Assembly (NCBI RefSeq): GCF_018449675.1
Contig: NZ_JAAVUZ010000007.1
Span: 112,774 to 176,773, forward strand
Direction of reading: 5' to 3'
Origin: Glaciihabitans sp. dw_435
GTDB taxonomy: Bacteria; Actinomycetota; Actinomycetes; Actinomycetales; Microbacteriaceae
DNA: 64,000 nucleotides
Position 1 is the first letter of the stretch, and each line of letters begins with the position of its first letter. Of this stretch, positions 27,139 through 36,393 are shown one piece after another. Below the pieces are notes generated by a model. The model searched no databases, was not told where the DNA came from, and worked only from the letters and a program-made list of their open reading frames with translations. Position numbers and translations under genes: made by a program.

Positions 27139-28320
27139 GTGCGCCTTGTTTTCGCCATCACCGAGCCGCACATTCCCGATGCCATGGGCGGGGGAGTGCT
27201 CGACATTCATCAGCTGTCGAGGGCTCTGGTCGCGGCCGGACACCGGGTGGATGTATTTGCGGCGCTGGCAGGTCACGGTCGCCTCCTGCCGTACCGGGCG
27301 CGGCAGTTAATGTCGCGGTCGAGTGTCGTGCGCCGCGTCGACGACGCCAACGGATACCCCACCACGCGTGTGCTGCGCGACAAGATGGGTTTTCTCGTCG
27401 CCGATCGAATGCTGCGGGATGCCCCGGACGTGCTCATCCTTCAGGGCACCGATTTCGTCCACCTGGTGACGCCCGCTCTCTCCCGGGGTGTCGCCGTCAT
27501 CATCCGGATCGTCACCGCCGAGAGCGCGGACGAGCTGGGCCAGCGGGCTCTCACCTCGCCGATACTGGACGGTCAGCTGCGACATCCGCTCGTCTCGATC
27601 GTCAGCAATTCCGCGTTCGTTGCCGCCCGGGTGGCCGATCAGCTGGGCGTGACATCTCCGGTCATCTACCCCTACATCGATATCGAGCGATGCATCGCGC
27701 CCCGGCGACAGGTCGTCACCGGGCGTGCTGCGCGGGGCACGCCCGTGAGCGGGTTCGTGACTCTCGTGAATCCCACGTCCCTCAAGGGCGTTGACGTGGC
27801 GCTGGCCGTCGCCGCGCTGCTTCCCGAGTGCCGTTTCCTCTTTCTCGAAGCGTGGCATCTTCCCGCGGTTGAGCGCGCCGAACTGGTGCGGCGGGTCGAC
27901 CTGCTGCCCAACGTCGAGATGCGCCCGCAGACGGACGACATGGCCGCGGTGTACGCGGAAACTGCCGTTCTTTTCGTGCCGTCTCAGTGGGAGGAAGCGT
28001 TCGGGCGGGTCGTGATCGAAGCCGCGGCGAACGGTATTCCCGCCGTGGCTAGCCGCATCGGCGGCCTCCCGGAGGCGATGAGTGACGGTGGCGTTCTGCT
28101 GGAGTCGACCGAGCAGCCTGAGCACTGGGCGCGGGGGATCGCGCGATTGCTGTACGACAGGAAAAAATATGCGGATGTCTCGGAGCGCGCGATGACGCAC
28201 AGCCGGAGCCCGCAGTTCGCCGCGGAAGTCGTACTGGCGCAATTCCTCGACGTGGCATCCCGGCTGACGGCTCCCGCGCGCGACGTGGTGGAAGAGCCGA
28301 CCGAGCCCCGCCAGGTCTGA
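27139..28320 (+). CDS. Glycosyltransferase family 4-like (GT-B fold)
   Basis: This 393-residue GT-B protein has an N-terminal acceptor domain beginning VRLVFAITEPHIPDAMGGG and a C-terminal donor domain with the GT4-type EX7E region (FGRVVIEAAANGIPAVASRI then GGLPEAM). It probably transfers a sugar from a nucleotide sugar to a surface glycan or lipid. GTG 27139 has GGAAG upstream and gives the standard N-terminus; the longer frame from 27073 would place codons inside the promoter. No other glycan genes are adjacent, so the acceptor is unknown. Confidence 0.82.
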   Translation: MRLVFAITEPHIPDAMGGGVLDIHQLSRALVAAGHRVDVFAALAGHGRLLPYRARQLMSRSSVVRRVDDANGYPTTRVLRDKMGFLVADRMLRDAPDVLILQGTDFVHLVTPALSRGVAVIIRIVTAESADELGQRALTSPILDGQLRHPLVSIVSNSAFVAARVADQLGVTSPVIYPYIDIERCIAPRRQVVTGRAARGTPVSGFVTLVNPTSLKGVDVALAVAALLPECRFLFLEAWHLPAVERAELVRRVDLLPNVEMRPQTDDMAAVYAETAVLFVPSQWEEAFGRVVIEAAANGIPAVASRIGGLPEAMSDGGVLLESTEQPEHWARGIARLLYDRKKYADVSERAMTHSRSPQFAAEVVLAQFLDVASRLTAPARDVVEEPTEPRQV

Positions 28321-28351
28321 CGTCGTGCTGGGTTATATTCGCTGCCCGGAA

Positions 28352-28357
28352 TAAGCT
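28352..28357 (+). promoter_or_regulatory. -10 element of the 28365 gene (leaderless type)
   Basis: TAAGCT ends 7 bases before ATG 28365. A second possible -10, TATATT, lies at about 28334. There is a weak GGA at 28361 but no proper Shine-Dalgarno spacing. Confidence 0.45.
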
Positions 28358-28364
28358 GCAGGAC

Positions 28365-29150
28365 ATGACAACCTCTCGTCCCGTACGCATTGGCGTGCAG
28401 ATTCAGCCCCAGCACGCCCTGTACCCGAGCATCCGGGACACCGTCTCGCAGTTGGAGGATCTCGGCGTCGACATCCTCTTCAACTGGGACCACTTCTTCC
28501 CGCTGTCCGGAGAGCCGGAGGGTCTGCACTACGAGGCCTGGACGATGCTCGCCGCGTGGGCGGAGCAGACCAGTCGCGTCGAGTTCGGCACGCTCGTGAA
28601 CTGCAACAGCTACCGCAACGCGGACCTGCAGGCCGATATGGCCCGCACCATCGATCACATCAGTGGTGGCCGCTTCATCTTTGGCACGGGTTCCGGCTGG
28701 TTCGAGAAGGACTACGACGCCTACGGCTACGAGTTCGGCACTGCCGGACAGCGTCTTGACGCCCTCGCCGCAAACCTGCCCCGCATCGAAGAGCGCTGGA
28801 CGAAGCTCAACCCGCCGCCGCTCCGTGACATCCCCATCCTCATCGGCGGCGGTGGAGAAAAGAAGACCCTGAAGATCGTGGCCCAGCACGCCGACATCTG
28901 GCACAGCTTCGCCGACGTGGAGACCACGAAGCACAAGCTGCAGATTCTTGCCCAGCACGGCGAGACTGTGGGGCGCGACGTGAGCGAGATCGAGATCTCC
29001 ACACAGATCGACAGCCGCACGGATGCCGAAGCGGAGGAGTACCTGAAGCTCGGTGCAACGCTGTTCACGGTCAGCACCGGTGGCCCGGACTACTCCCTCG
29101 AGAGCACCAAGAAGTGGCTGGCGTGGCGCGACCGCGCCAACGGAAAATAG
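28365..29150 (+). CDS. Luciferase-like (LLM class) F420-dependent oxidoreductase, TIGR03560-like
   Basis: This 261-residue luciferase-like TIM-barrel protein is shorter than the enzyme at 3865 and of another subfamily. Typical segments are GVQIQPQH at the N-terminus, GRFIFGTGSGWFEKDYDAYG (about 102-121) and DIPILIGGGGEKKTLKIVAQ (about 152-171). The family uses F420 or FMN in hydride transfer; the substrate is unknown. It is a single gene between a glycosyltransferase and the surface-protein pair, with no obvious partner. Confidence 0.85.
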   Translation: MTTSRPVRIGVQIQPQHALYPSIRDTVSQLEDLGVDILFNWDHFFPLSGEPEGLHYEAWTMLAAWAEQTSRVEFGTLVNCNSYRNADLQADMARTIDHISGGRFIFGTGSGWFEKDYDAYGYEFGTAGQRLDALAANLPRIEERWTKLNPPPLRDIPILIGGGGEKKTLKIVAQHADIWHSFADVETTKHKLQILAQHGETVGRDVSEIEISTQIDSRTDAEAEEYLKLGATLFTVSTGGPDYSLESTKKWLAWRDRANGK

Positions 29151-29222
29151 TCCCGGGCGATACCCCAGTAGTGGGGCGCGATTGCTCTCGGTAGCGGTGT
29201 AGACCGAATTGTCCTCCGCGGC

Positions 29223-29294
29223 CTGATACATTCACTCAATCGGCCGACCTTGCCGTTTGTTATGAATCGTGTTTGTGTCGTGAAAGTCGTGTCG
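29223..29294 (+). promoter_or_regulatory. Upstream region shared with the second surface-protein gene (copy 1)
   Basis: CTGATACATTC (29223-29233) followed by ACCTTG and GTTTGTTATG, ending in TCGTGAAAGTCG, matches the region at 31860-31931 with identical spacing (57 bases from CTGATAC to the GTG of GTGAAAGTCG). TACATT is a candidate -10. This is either a duplicated promoter and leader or a regulatory element conserved after gene duplication. Confidence 0.65.
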
Positions 29295-31829
29295 ATGAGT
29301 CGTTACACCCGCCCTGCCCGTCGTTCTGGTTGGGGCCGTCTGACGACGCGCGCCGTGGCCCTCGTTGTGGCCGCAGTTCTCGCGGGAGCTACCGGTGTAG
29401 TCGGCACTTCTGCCGCCGTCGCCGCGACTCCCGCTGCCGCGTCCCCGGGTACCTTCACCGTCGTCGGCACCGTTCAGGCCGAGGCCCGCACGGGGGTTAC
29501 CGTGACCCCTGCCGTGTGGGATCCCGACTCGGAAGAGTGGACCGCGGCAGCGACGTCCGTCGCGGTGAACGCGACGACGGGTGCCTTTGCGTTGAAGCTG
29601 CCGGCCGGGTCATCCCGCTACACGATCTTGTTTGAAACGAAGCGCATCCCGTTCCTCAACACGTACCTCGGCGGCGGCACCTCGGCACCCGAGGACGACA
29701 CCCTGGGGAAGTCAGTCTTCTCCGGAGCAAAGGGCACCACCAAGACGATCGCCGAGGTCAAGCTCGTCCCAGCCGGTGTCATCGAAGGCGTGATCACCGA
29801 CGTCGCGGGTGCGCCCATCGTCGGCGGAATCGTTTCCGGAACGCCGGTCGACGACGATCTCGACTATCCGGCAACCACCACCACGGCTGCCAACGGCAGC
29901 TACTACCTCCCGGTCAAGCGCAACGTCCCCATGTACGTCTCGCTCTCCGCTGAGAAGTACGAGGACACCTACTACCCGGGGACCGAGGACGGCAATGCCG
30001 CGACGACGCTGTCGACTACGTCGGCCAATTCGTTCCACCTCACCGGCGTTGACCTGACCGTCAAGGGTTCGCGTCCGTCGGTAGTCGGAGCGTTCGGTGA
30101 CCTCTCGGACGAAAGCCTCACCCAGGAACAGTACGACGCACTCCCGACCGCACACGTGTACATCTACCCGGTGGTGAACGGCACGGTGTCGTCGATTCCC
30201 GCGCAGACGTCCGGAGATGATGTCGAGTTCGAATTCGACGGGTTGAACGACGGCGATTACATGATGGCGTTCCGCGATACCACGACGAACGCCTGGATTC
30301 CCGCGACGTCGAACACCGGAGCCCCCAAGATCGGCAGCGCCGTGTCGGGCAATGGATGCCTCGTGCCGCTGACCCTCGTCCGCGGACACGATGTCGACCT
30401 GGGTGTCATCAGCCTTGGTGCGACCGCAACGACCCCGTGCACCGCGCCCTGGGGAACCGGCGCCGTCTTCTCGGGCAAGGTCACCAACATGACGAAGGGT
30501 GCCGCCACTACCGCCGAATTGTTCTACGCGACCTCCGTCAATGACATCGTCGATGTGGACATCGCCACCGTCAGCGCGACGGGAACCTACTCCTTCTCCG
30601 CAATCACGACCGCGGGCAGGTACTTCGTGCTCGTGACGGCCGGCCGGGATGCGCCCTACTTCGACACACTCCAGGGTGGGTACAGCACGTCGAACGACGT
30701 CGCCGCGCAGGTCGTTTCCCACGCACCGAAGGTTGCCGCCAACACGGCGTCATCCGGCAATGACGTGACGCTGATCCCCGCCGCGATCGTGACCGGCAAG
30801 ATCACCGGAGGAGGCAAGCCGCTCGAGGGCGCCTACGCGTTGATTAGCCAAATTGACTCCGCCGATGACGGCGACTCGCTGACGTACGATTCCACGGCTA
30901 CAGACGCGGCCGGACGATACCTGTTGAAGGTGCGGACGGGCAGCAACTACGCGATCGCGGCCGAGGCTGATGACTACAGCACCCAGTACTTCGATGGCAA
31001 GGCCACTCTCGACGATGCGACCCTGGTCAGCTTCGCAAAGCCCGGGAAGGATCCGCGGAGTTTCAACTTCGCCATGAAGCCGCTTTCGCCGACGGTGAGC
31101 GGCATCGTCGTCACCTTCCCGCTGACTGCGAACGAGCTGCCCGACAGCGTGGCCCCCGTCAAGAACCTCAGCGCAACCTTGTATCGCAAGATCGGCGGCT
31201 ACTACAAGAAGGTCGCTACCGAGCTTGCACCCGCGATTGAAGAGCTTGGCAACTCGATCCAGTTCCCGGTGGCGGGAGCCCCCGCTCTGGTCGCGGGTGA
31301 CTACCACGTGCGTTTCTCCGTGGGCACACGGTGGATTCCCATGTCCCAGTACGCCACCCCCGCCACTATCGATGAGCCCACAAACGGTCCCGCGTGCTTC
31401 ATTCCAGTGAAGTTGGGAGCGGCGACCCAGGAGTTGGTTTACGCCTCGCTCGACCTGAAGGACACGAAGACCAAGTGTGCGGATGAGCCGGTCAAGAAGC
31501 CGATCGTCAGCACAGGGTCATCCGCATCCAATCCAGCAGTCATTTCGTGGCCCGCGGACCCCGCCGTGATCATGGCGCCGTCCGTGACGTCGACTCCGAC
31601 GCCCACCGCGACGCCGACGCCCTCGGTCACCCCGACGGTCACTGCCGAGCCGACTGACACTGCCGAGCCGTCCGAGACCGCATCGGAAGCGCCCGTCGCC
31701 TCGCCGCAGAACACTTCGGTGTCCGGCAACCTGGCGTGGATCTACGTGGTCGGCGGCCTCATCCTCGCCGCGATCATTGCCGCACTGATCATCATGGTCG
31801 CGCGTCGGCAGGCCGCCGCGGGCAAGTAG
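29295..31829 (+). CDS. Large surface protein with carboxypeptidase-regulatory-like domains and C-terminal membrane anchor (paralogue 1)
   Basis: This 844-residue protein has a basic N-terminus and a signal peptide ending near AAVAATPA. Several beta-sandwich segments resemble CarboxypepD_reg-type repeats (for example GVIEGVITDVAGAPIVGGIV and ATGTYSFSAITTAGRYFVLV). A Thr/Pro/Glu-rich stalk (about 755-810) precedes one C-terminal membrane helix (about 812-835) and a tail RRQAAAGK. No LPXTG motif is present, so anchoring is by the helix. GTG 29280 is an alternative start. It is paralogous to the next gene; adhesion or an envelope role is inference. Confidence 0.75.
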   Translation: MSRYTRPARRSGWGRLTTRAVALVVAAVLAGATGVVGTSAAVAATPAAASPGTFTVVGTVQAEARTGVTVTPAVWDPDSEEWTAAATSVAVNATTGAFALKLPAGSSRYTILFETKRIPFLNTYLGGGTSAPEDDTLGKSVFSGAKGTTKTIAEVKLVPAGVIEGVITDVAGAPIVGGIVSGTPVDDDLDYPATTTTAANGSYYLPVKRNVPMYVSLSAEKYEDTYYPGTEDGNAATTLSTTSANSFHLTGVDLTVKGSRPSVVGAFGDLSDESLTQEQYDALPTAHVYIYPVVNGTVSSIPAQTSGDDVEFEFDGLNDGDYMMAFRDTTTNAWIPATSNTGAPKIGSAVSGNGCLVPLTLVRGHDVDLGVISLGATATTPCTAPWGTGAVFSGKVTNMTKGAATTAELFYATSVNDIVDVDIATVSATGTYSFSAITTAGRYFVLVTAGRDAPYFDTLQGGYSTSNDVAAQVVSHAPKVAANTASSGNDVTLIPAAIVTGKITGGGKPLEGAYALISQIDSADDGDSLTYDSTATDAAGRYLLKVRTGSNYAIAAEADDYSTQYFDGKATLDDATLVSFAKPGKDPRSFNFAMKPLSPTVSGIVVTFPLTANELPDSVAPVKNLSATLYRKIGGYYKKVATELAPAIEELGNSIQFPVAGAPALVAGDYHVRFSVGTRWIPMSQYATPATIDEPTNGPACFIPVKLGAATQELVYASLDLKDTKTKCADEPVKKPIVSTGSSASNPAVISWPADPAVIMAPSVTSTPTPTATPTPSVTPTVTAEPTDTAEPSETASEAPVASPQNTSVSGNLAWIYVVGGLILAAIIAALIIMVARRQAAAGK

Positions 31830-31859
31830 GAGCAGCTGGCGCGGAGTCACGACTCTCAG

Positions 31860-31931
31860 CTGATACATTCTCACCAACGCGTTACCTTGCGTTTTGTTAT
31901 GTGTCAGTTGTGAGTCGTGAAAGTCGAGCCA
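31860..31931 (+). promoter_or_regulatory. Upstream region shared with the first surface-protein gene (copy 2)
   Basis: CTGATACATTC at 31860-31870, then TACCTTGCGTTTTGTTATG and TCGTGAAAGTCG, equals copy 1 in order and spacing. It implies that each surface-protein gene has its own promoter and that both respond to the same control. Confidence 0.65.
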
Positions 31932-33935
31932 ATGAGCCTTCGCATCAACACCTCCCGTCGGCCCGGGGGCGCTCGCCTGATCACGCGGTCGTTCGCTCTG
32001 CTCGCAGTGGTGGCCCTCGCCAGCACGACGGGGGTGCTCGGTGCAGCTGCGACGACGTCGTTCCCGACGACCGGAGTGGCTCGCGCGTCAGTCCAACCGA
32101 CGTCGACGGTATCGGGGTACTTCGACGCCGTTGACGACGAAGAGGAGAGCGACCTTATCGCCGGGCCCTTCACCGGACCTACGAACGTCCAGGTCAGCAT
32201 CTACGCCCTGACGGACGGCGTCGTCTCGTCTGTCCCGGTGCAGGCGTTCCCATCCGGCGACTCCTTCGAGTTCGACGAGCTCGCACCGGGCGACTATGCG
32301 ATCGCCTTCCGTGATGGCGACACGCACGCATGGGTGCCAGCGCTCTACAACAACCTGAGTCCACAGGTCGGCAGCATGTTTCCGGGCGGATCAGTTGCGG
32401 GCGACGGATGCCTCGTGCCGCTCACCCTCACCCGTGGACACGACATCGACCTGGGCTTCTTCCGCCTGGGTGACACCGCGAAATCCGTCTGCACTGCGCC
32501 CTGGGGAACCGGCGCCTCGTTCTCCGGATCGGTGACCGGATGGGCCAAGGGCAACGCCACCGAGGTTGGACTCTACTACGCGACGGCGGCCGATACGGCT
32601 GTCGAGGTCGACAGGTCGGCGCTCAGTTCCACGGGAACTTACTCGTTCCCATCGGTAACGCGAGCTGGCCGGTATTTCGTGGCCGTAACGGCCGGCGAGA
32701 CCGCTCCGTACTTCGATACGGCGCAGGGTGGGTATCCCTACGACCAGTACGAATGGGCGTACGGCTCCTTTGGTGAACCCAGTGACCTCGAACAGGCCGT
32801 CGCTCATGCCCCACTGCTCGCGGACAGCGTGGCGTCGCCCGGCAATGACGTGACGCTTATCGGAGCGGTCATCGCGCGCGGAACCGTAACTGCCGGCACC
32901 AAGCCCTTGGCGGACGCCGAGGTTTCGGCGTATCACGGCAAGGTCGATCAGTCCGCCCGGGAGTCGGCCTACACCGATAAGTCCGGTCACTACGCGGTCA
33001 AGATCCACCCCGGGGCGAAGCTCACCCTTGGTGCCGCAAAGTCGGGCTTCTATACGCGGTTCTTCCCCAACACGGAGAACGAGGCAAAGGCAACACCCGT
33101 CGACTTCCTTATTCCGGGTTTCGATAAGCGCGCATTCAACTTCTCCCTGCGACCGACGGTGACCTCACTGATCGGCACCGTGAGCCCGTACCCGCTCAAC
33201 ACCCTGGTGGCGGGAGGCGATCCGGATCCGCTCAAAGGAATGACCGCGACCCTGTACCGGAAGTCCGGCGCCTCCTGGAAGAAGATCGGTTCGTCCCCGT
33301 CAGCGTTGGTGCCAGCCGAGGGGTACCGGATAGGGTTCCCCCTTGCCGGGTCCACCCTTGCTGCGGGCGACTACCACCTGCGCTTCTCCATCGGGTCCCG
33401 CTGGCTGCCCATCACCGGATACCGCTCCGACGACGACTACACGACGGTCGATGGACCCATGTGCTCCGTCCCGGTGACGCTGAAAGCGGGAACCCCGAAG
33501 GTCATGACCGTCGCGGTCGACTTCTACCGCGACACGACGGCGACGTGCACGGATGAGTCGACTCCCGCGTCGACCGTCGGCGCAGGGTCATCCGGTTCCG
33601 GCACTGGGTCTGCGTCTGGAGTCGGGGCCACTGGCGACGGTGGTCCGGTCGACAGTTCGCTGCTCACCGATGTGGGAGCGACCGGGGCGGGCACCGTGGT
33701 GATGACGCCATCGCCGGGAGCGGGCAGCACGCCGACACCCACCGACGCAGCCACCGGCGCTCCCGTTCCCTCTCCGAGTCTGTCGGCGGCCGGGCCGGAG
33801 ACGGCGGCTCCGGTCGTCGCGTCGGCAACCGGGGGTCTCTCGTGGATCATTCTCGCCGGGGGGATCGTGCTCGCCGTGATCCTGGCAGGGCTGATCGTCA
33901 TGGTCGTGCGACGTCAGGCGTCCGCGGGCAGGTAG
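31932..33935 (+). CDS. Surface protein with carboxypeptidase-regulatory-like domains and C-terminal membrane anchor (paralogue 2)
   Basis: This 667-residue protein has a signal peptide ending near VLGAAATTS, three or so beta-sandwich domains colinear with the C-terminal two thirds of the preceding protein (for example SSTGTYSFPSVTRAGRYFVA), a Gly/Ser/Thr/Pro-rich stalk (about 535-635), a single C-terminal helix (about 635-658) and tail RRQASAGR. It lacks the N-terminal domain of paralogue 1. GTG 31917 is an alternative start. The pair clearly arose by tandem duplication. Confidence 0.75.
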   Translation: MSLRINTSRRPGGARLITRSFALLAVVALASTTGVLGAAATTSFPTTGVARASVQPTSTVSGYFDAVDDEEESDLIAGPFTGPTNVQVSIYALTDGVVSSVPVQAFPSGDSFEFDELAPGDYAIAFRDGDTHAWVPALYNNLSPQVGSMFPGGSVAGDGCLVPLTLTRGHDIDLGFFRLGDTAKSVCTAPWGTGASFSGSVTGWAKGNATEVGLYYATAADTAVEVDRSALSSTGTYSFPSVTRAGRYFVAVTAGETAPYFDTAQGGYPYDQYEWAYGSFGEPSDLEQAVAHAPLLADSVASPGNDVTLIGAVIARGTVTAGTKPLADAEVSAYHGKVDQSARESAYTDKSGHYAVKIHPGAKLTLGAAKSGFYTRFFPNTENEAKATPVDFLIPGFDKRAFNFSLRPTVTSLIGTVSPYPLNTLVAGGDPDPLKGMTATLYRKSGASWKKIGSSPSALVPAEGYRIGFPLAGSTLAAGDYHLRFSIGSRWLPITGYRSDDDYTTVDGPMCSVPVTLKAGTPKVMTVAVDFYRDTTATCTDESTPASTVGAGSSGSGTGSASGVGATGDGGPVDSSLLTDVGATGAGTVVMTPSPGAGSTPTPTDAATGAPVPSPSLSAAGPETAAPVVASATGGLSWIILAGGIVLAVILAGLIVMVVRRQASAGR

Positions 33936-33969
33936 CTCCGCCTACTGGAGCCTGAGGCGGGGTGGCCCG

Positions 33970-35106
33970 TTACCGCAGCCCGTCGCGGAGTTCTGCGACG
34001 AGCGAGGACACCACCGACCGCAGGTTTCCGTCGTTGGCCGCCGCGACCGCGAGCTGCCGCTGGTAGCTGGCGCCGCGGTCGAGGATCGTGCTGAGTCCCA
34101 TGAGCTCGTCGAGGCAGCCAAGCCGACTGGCGATGGGCTCGAGGCGGGTCAGCAGGGCGAGAAGGTCATCCGCAACCAGCTGCTCGTCGCCGGCCGCGTT
34201 CTGGATGATGATGGCGTCCATTCCATACCGGGCGGCACGCCACTTGTTCTCCCGCACAAACCAGGGCTGCATGACGGGGATCTCTTCGCCGTTGTCGAGG
34301 GCGGTGGAGAACTCCTCTACGAGACACTGGGCGAGGGCGGCAAGGGACGCGATCTCGGCGGTCGTTGACACGCCATCGCAGTACCGCACCTCAAGCGTTC
34401 CCCACTTGGGGGAGGGGCGCAGGTCCCAGCGCAGCTCCGAGTGGTCGTCGATGACGCCGACGTGGGTGAGGTCGCCCACGAGTTCTTCGTACTTGTCCCA
34501 GCCGGTCAGCTGCGGGGGTAGCCCCGCCGTGGGCAGCTGCTGGAAGATCAGGGCACGGCTGGAGGCGTACCCGGTCGCCTCGCCCGCCCAGAACGGACTC
34601 GACGCCGAGAGCGCCTGAAAGTGCGGGTAATAGGTGAGAAGGCCGTTGAGGATCGGCAACACCTTTTTCTTGTCCTCGATGCCGATGTGCATGTGCACAC
34701 CCCAGATCAGCATCTGCCGACCCCACCACTGCGTGCGGTCGATGAGCGTCGCGTACCGCTCGTGATTGGGCGTGACATCCTGTTCAAACCACTGGCTGAA
34801 CGGATGCGTGCCCGCGCTCATCAGGTCGACGCCCATACCGTCGGTGACGGTGCGCACGCGATCGATCATGTGCGACAGGTCACCCACCGAATCGCGGATC
34901 CGGTCGTGCGGACCGCTGACGACCTCGACGGTGTTGGTGAGCAATTCTGCGGTGACCTGCGGGAATACGCCGTCCTCACCCTCGCCGAGCTTTGCCAGCA
35001 CCTCGGGGGCCGCGGGGGTCAGCTCTCCCGAGTCGTGATCGACGCAGGCCAGCTCCCACTCGAGACCGACGCTGGACCGAGCGGATGACACAAATTCGAT
35101 CTCCAT
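33970..35106 (-). CDS. Carboxylate-amine ligase of the GCS2/YbdK type (glutamate-cysteine ligase-like)
   Basis: This 378-residue ATP-grasp-like ligase of the glutamate-cysteine ligase type 2 family has the N-terminal SVGLEWELACVDHDSGELTP, AGTHPFSQW near residue 100, MHIGIEDK near residue 140 and RPSPKWGTLEVRYCDGV near residue 250. YbdK-like members show weak glutamate-cysteine ligase activity in vitro, and their natural substrate is often unclear. I choose ATG 35106; the in-frame extension to 35175 adds non-conserved residues. It is convergent with the surface-protein gene. Confidence 0.88.
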   Translation of the reverse strand: MEIEFVSSARSSVGLEWELACVDHDSGELTPAAPEVLAKLGEGEDGVFPQVTAELLTNTVEVVSGPHDRIRDSVGDLSHMIDRVRTVTDGMGVDLMSAGTHPFSQWFEQDVTPNHERYATLIDRTQWWGRQMLIWGVHMHIGIEDKKKVLPILNGLLTYYPHFQALSASSPFWAGEATGYASSRALIFQQLPTAGLPPQLTGWDKYEELVGDLTHVGVIDDHSELRWDLRPSPKWGTLEVRYCDGVSTTAEIASLAALAQCLVEEFSTALDNGEEIPVMQPWFVRENKWRAARYGMDAIIIQNAAGDEQLVADDLLALLTRLEPIASRLGCLDELMGLSTILDRGASYQRQLAVAAANDGNLRSVVSSLVAELRDGLR

Positions 35107-35214
35107 CCAGCGATTGTGGCAAGTATTCGATCGCCGCGGGTGACATTCGGTCACAATCCGTAGGACCCCTGCCATTCACCCGCCACGGGAGCCGGGGATG
35201 TGGGTGGTGCGCGC

Positions 35215-35220
35215 TACCGT
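35215..35220 (+). promoter_or_regulatory. -10 element of the EamA gene (leaderless type)
   Basis: TACCGT ends 5 bases before ATG 35226, without a Shine-Dalgarno sequence. Confidence 0.45.
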
Positions 35221-35225
35221 AAAAT

Positions 35226-36179
35226 ATGACTCCGGATGCCCCGGTGACGCTCACGTCGTCGCCCACAACCTCCTCCGCCCGGCCCACCCCCTGGGTACTG
35301 ATCGCGATCATCGTCACTGTGCTCGCCTGGGCAACGGCGTTCATCGTCATCCGTGGCACCGCCCCGTATTTCACCGGTGGGGGATTAGCTCTCGCCCGGC
35401 TCCTCGTGGGGTCGGTTCTGCTCAGCCTCGTGCTGATCGGCCGCACCTGGGTGCGCCCCACGGCGCGCGAGTGGCTGCAGATCATCATCTTCGGAGCCGC
35501 GTGGTTCGGTGCCTACAACGTTGCCCTCAACACGGCCGAGCAAACCCTCGACGCCGGAACGACCGCCATGATCGTCAACATCGGGCCCATCCTCATCGCG
35601 CTCGGCGCTGGGCTGTTCCTGGGTGAGGGCATCCCCAAGTGGCCGGCAATCGGCGCGGGGGTGGCCTTCGTTGGTGTCGTGCTCATCGGTATCGGCACAA
35701 GCGCCAACACGGGATCTGCGGGCTTCGGGGATGGCACGGGAGTGCTGTGGTGCCTCGTCGCCGCCGTCACCTACGCGGTGGGCGTGCTGTTTCAGAAGCC
35801 CGTGCTTCGCCGCCTGCCTGCATCCCAGGTGACCTTCCTTGGCTGCGTCATCGGCATGGTGGTGTGCCTGCCGTTCGCGGGTGACCTGGTGCGCGATGTG
35901 CAGCATGCCCCGCTGCCCGCGATTCTGGGGGCCGTGTACCTCGGCGCCGTTCCCACCGCGCTGGCGTTCAGCACGTGGGCGTACGCCCTCGCGCGCATGC
36001 CTGCCGGGCGGCTCGGGGTGACGACCTACGTCGTACCGCCGCTGGCCACGATCCTCGGGCTCATCATCTTTGCCGAGGTGCCGGCGGCGCTTGCCATCGT
36101 CGGCGGGGTGGTCTGCCTCGTCGGCGTGGCCCTCAGTCGCCGCACCACGCGGGTGAAAAGCGGGGTGGTCGCTTCGTAA
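35226..36179 (+). CDS. EamA/DMT-family transporter
   Basis: This 317-residue protein has about ten predicted membrane helices forming two EamA repeats (about 20-150 and 170-305). Typical segments are LALARLLVGSVLLSLVL in the first half and GRLGVTTYVVPPLATILGL in the second. Such transporters of the drug/metabolite superfamily export amino acids or other small metabolites. The start is supported by a leaderless-type -10. The substrate cannot be inferred from the neighbours. Confidence 0.88.
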   Translation: MTPDAPVTLTSSPTTSSARPTPWVLIAIIVTVLAWATAFIVIRGTAPYFTGGGLALARLLVGSVLLSLVLIGRTWVRPTAREWLQIIIFGAAWFGAYNVALNTAEQTLDAGTTAMIVNIGPILIALGAGLFLGEGIPKWPAIGAGVAFVGVVLIGIGTSANTGSAGFGDGTGVLWCLVAAVTYAVGVLFQKPVLRRLPASQVTFLGCVIGMVVCLPFAGDLVRDVQHAPLPAILGAVYLGAVPTALAFSTWAYALARMPAGRLGVTTYVVPPLATILGLIIFAEVPAALAIVGGVVCLVGVALSRRTTRVKSGVVAS

Positions 36180-36257
36180 CCGCGCTCCGTGGCATCCGCT
36201 TGCCAGATCCGGTCCCTGTTTGGGGCCCTGTGGTACCCAAACCGTGACTTTGTCTGG

Positions 36258-36263
36258 CAGAAT
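36258..36263 (+). promoter_or_regulatory. Possible -10 element of the rpsP operon
   Basis: CAGAAT in the context TTTGTCTGGCAGAATAGC resembles the rplS promoter context TTTATGACAGAATTAC at 40620. It would give a leader of about 125 bases before rpsP. No clear -35 is visible, so the call is tentative. Confidence 0.35.
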
Positions 36264-36393
36264 AGCAAGTTGAGTCCTCCGGTACCCGACCCTCTAATCA
36301 GGTCCGGAACGATTCCCCTAGAGCTTTTGTGCCGAGTGTGCCCCCACGCTCACGGCTAGCAGTTCGCCACCCAAACATTAATTCAGGAGAATT

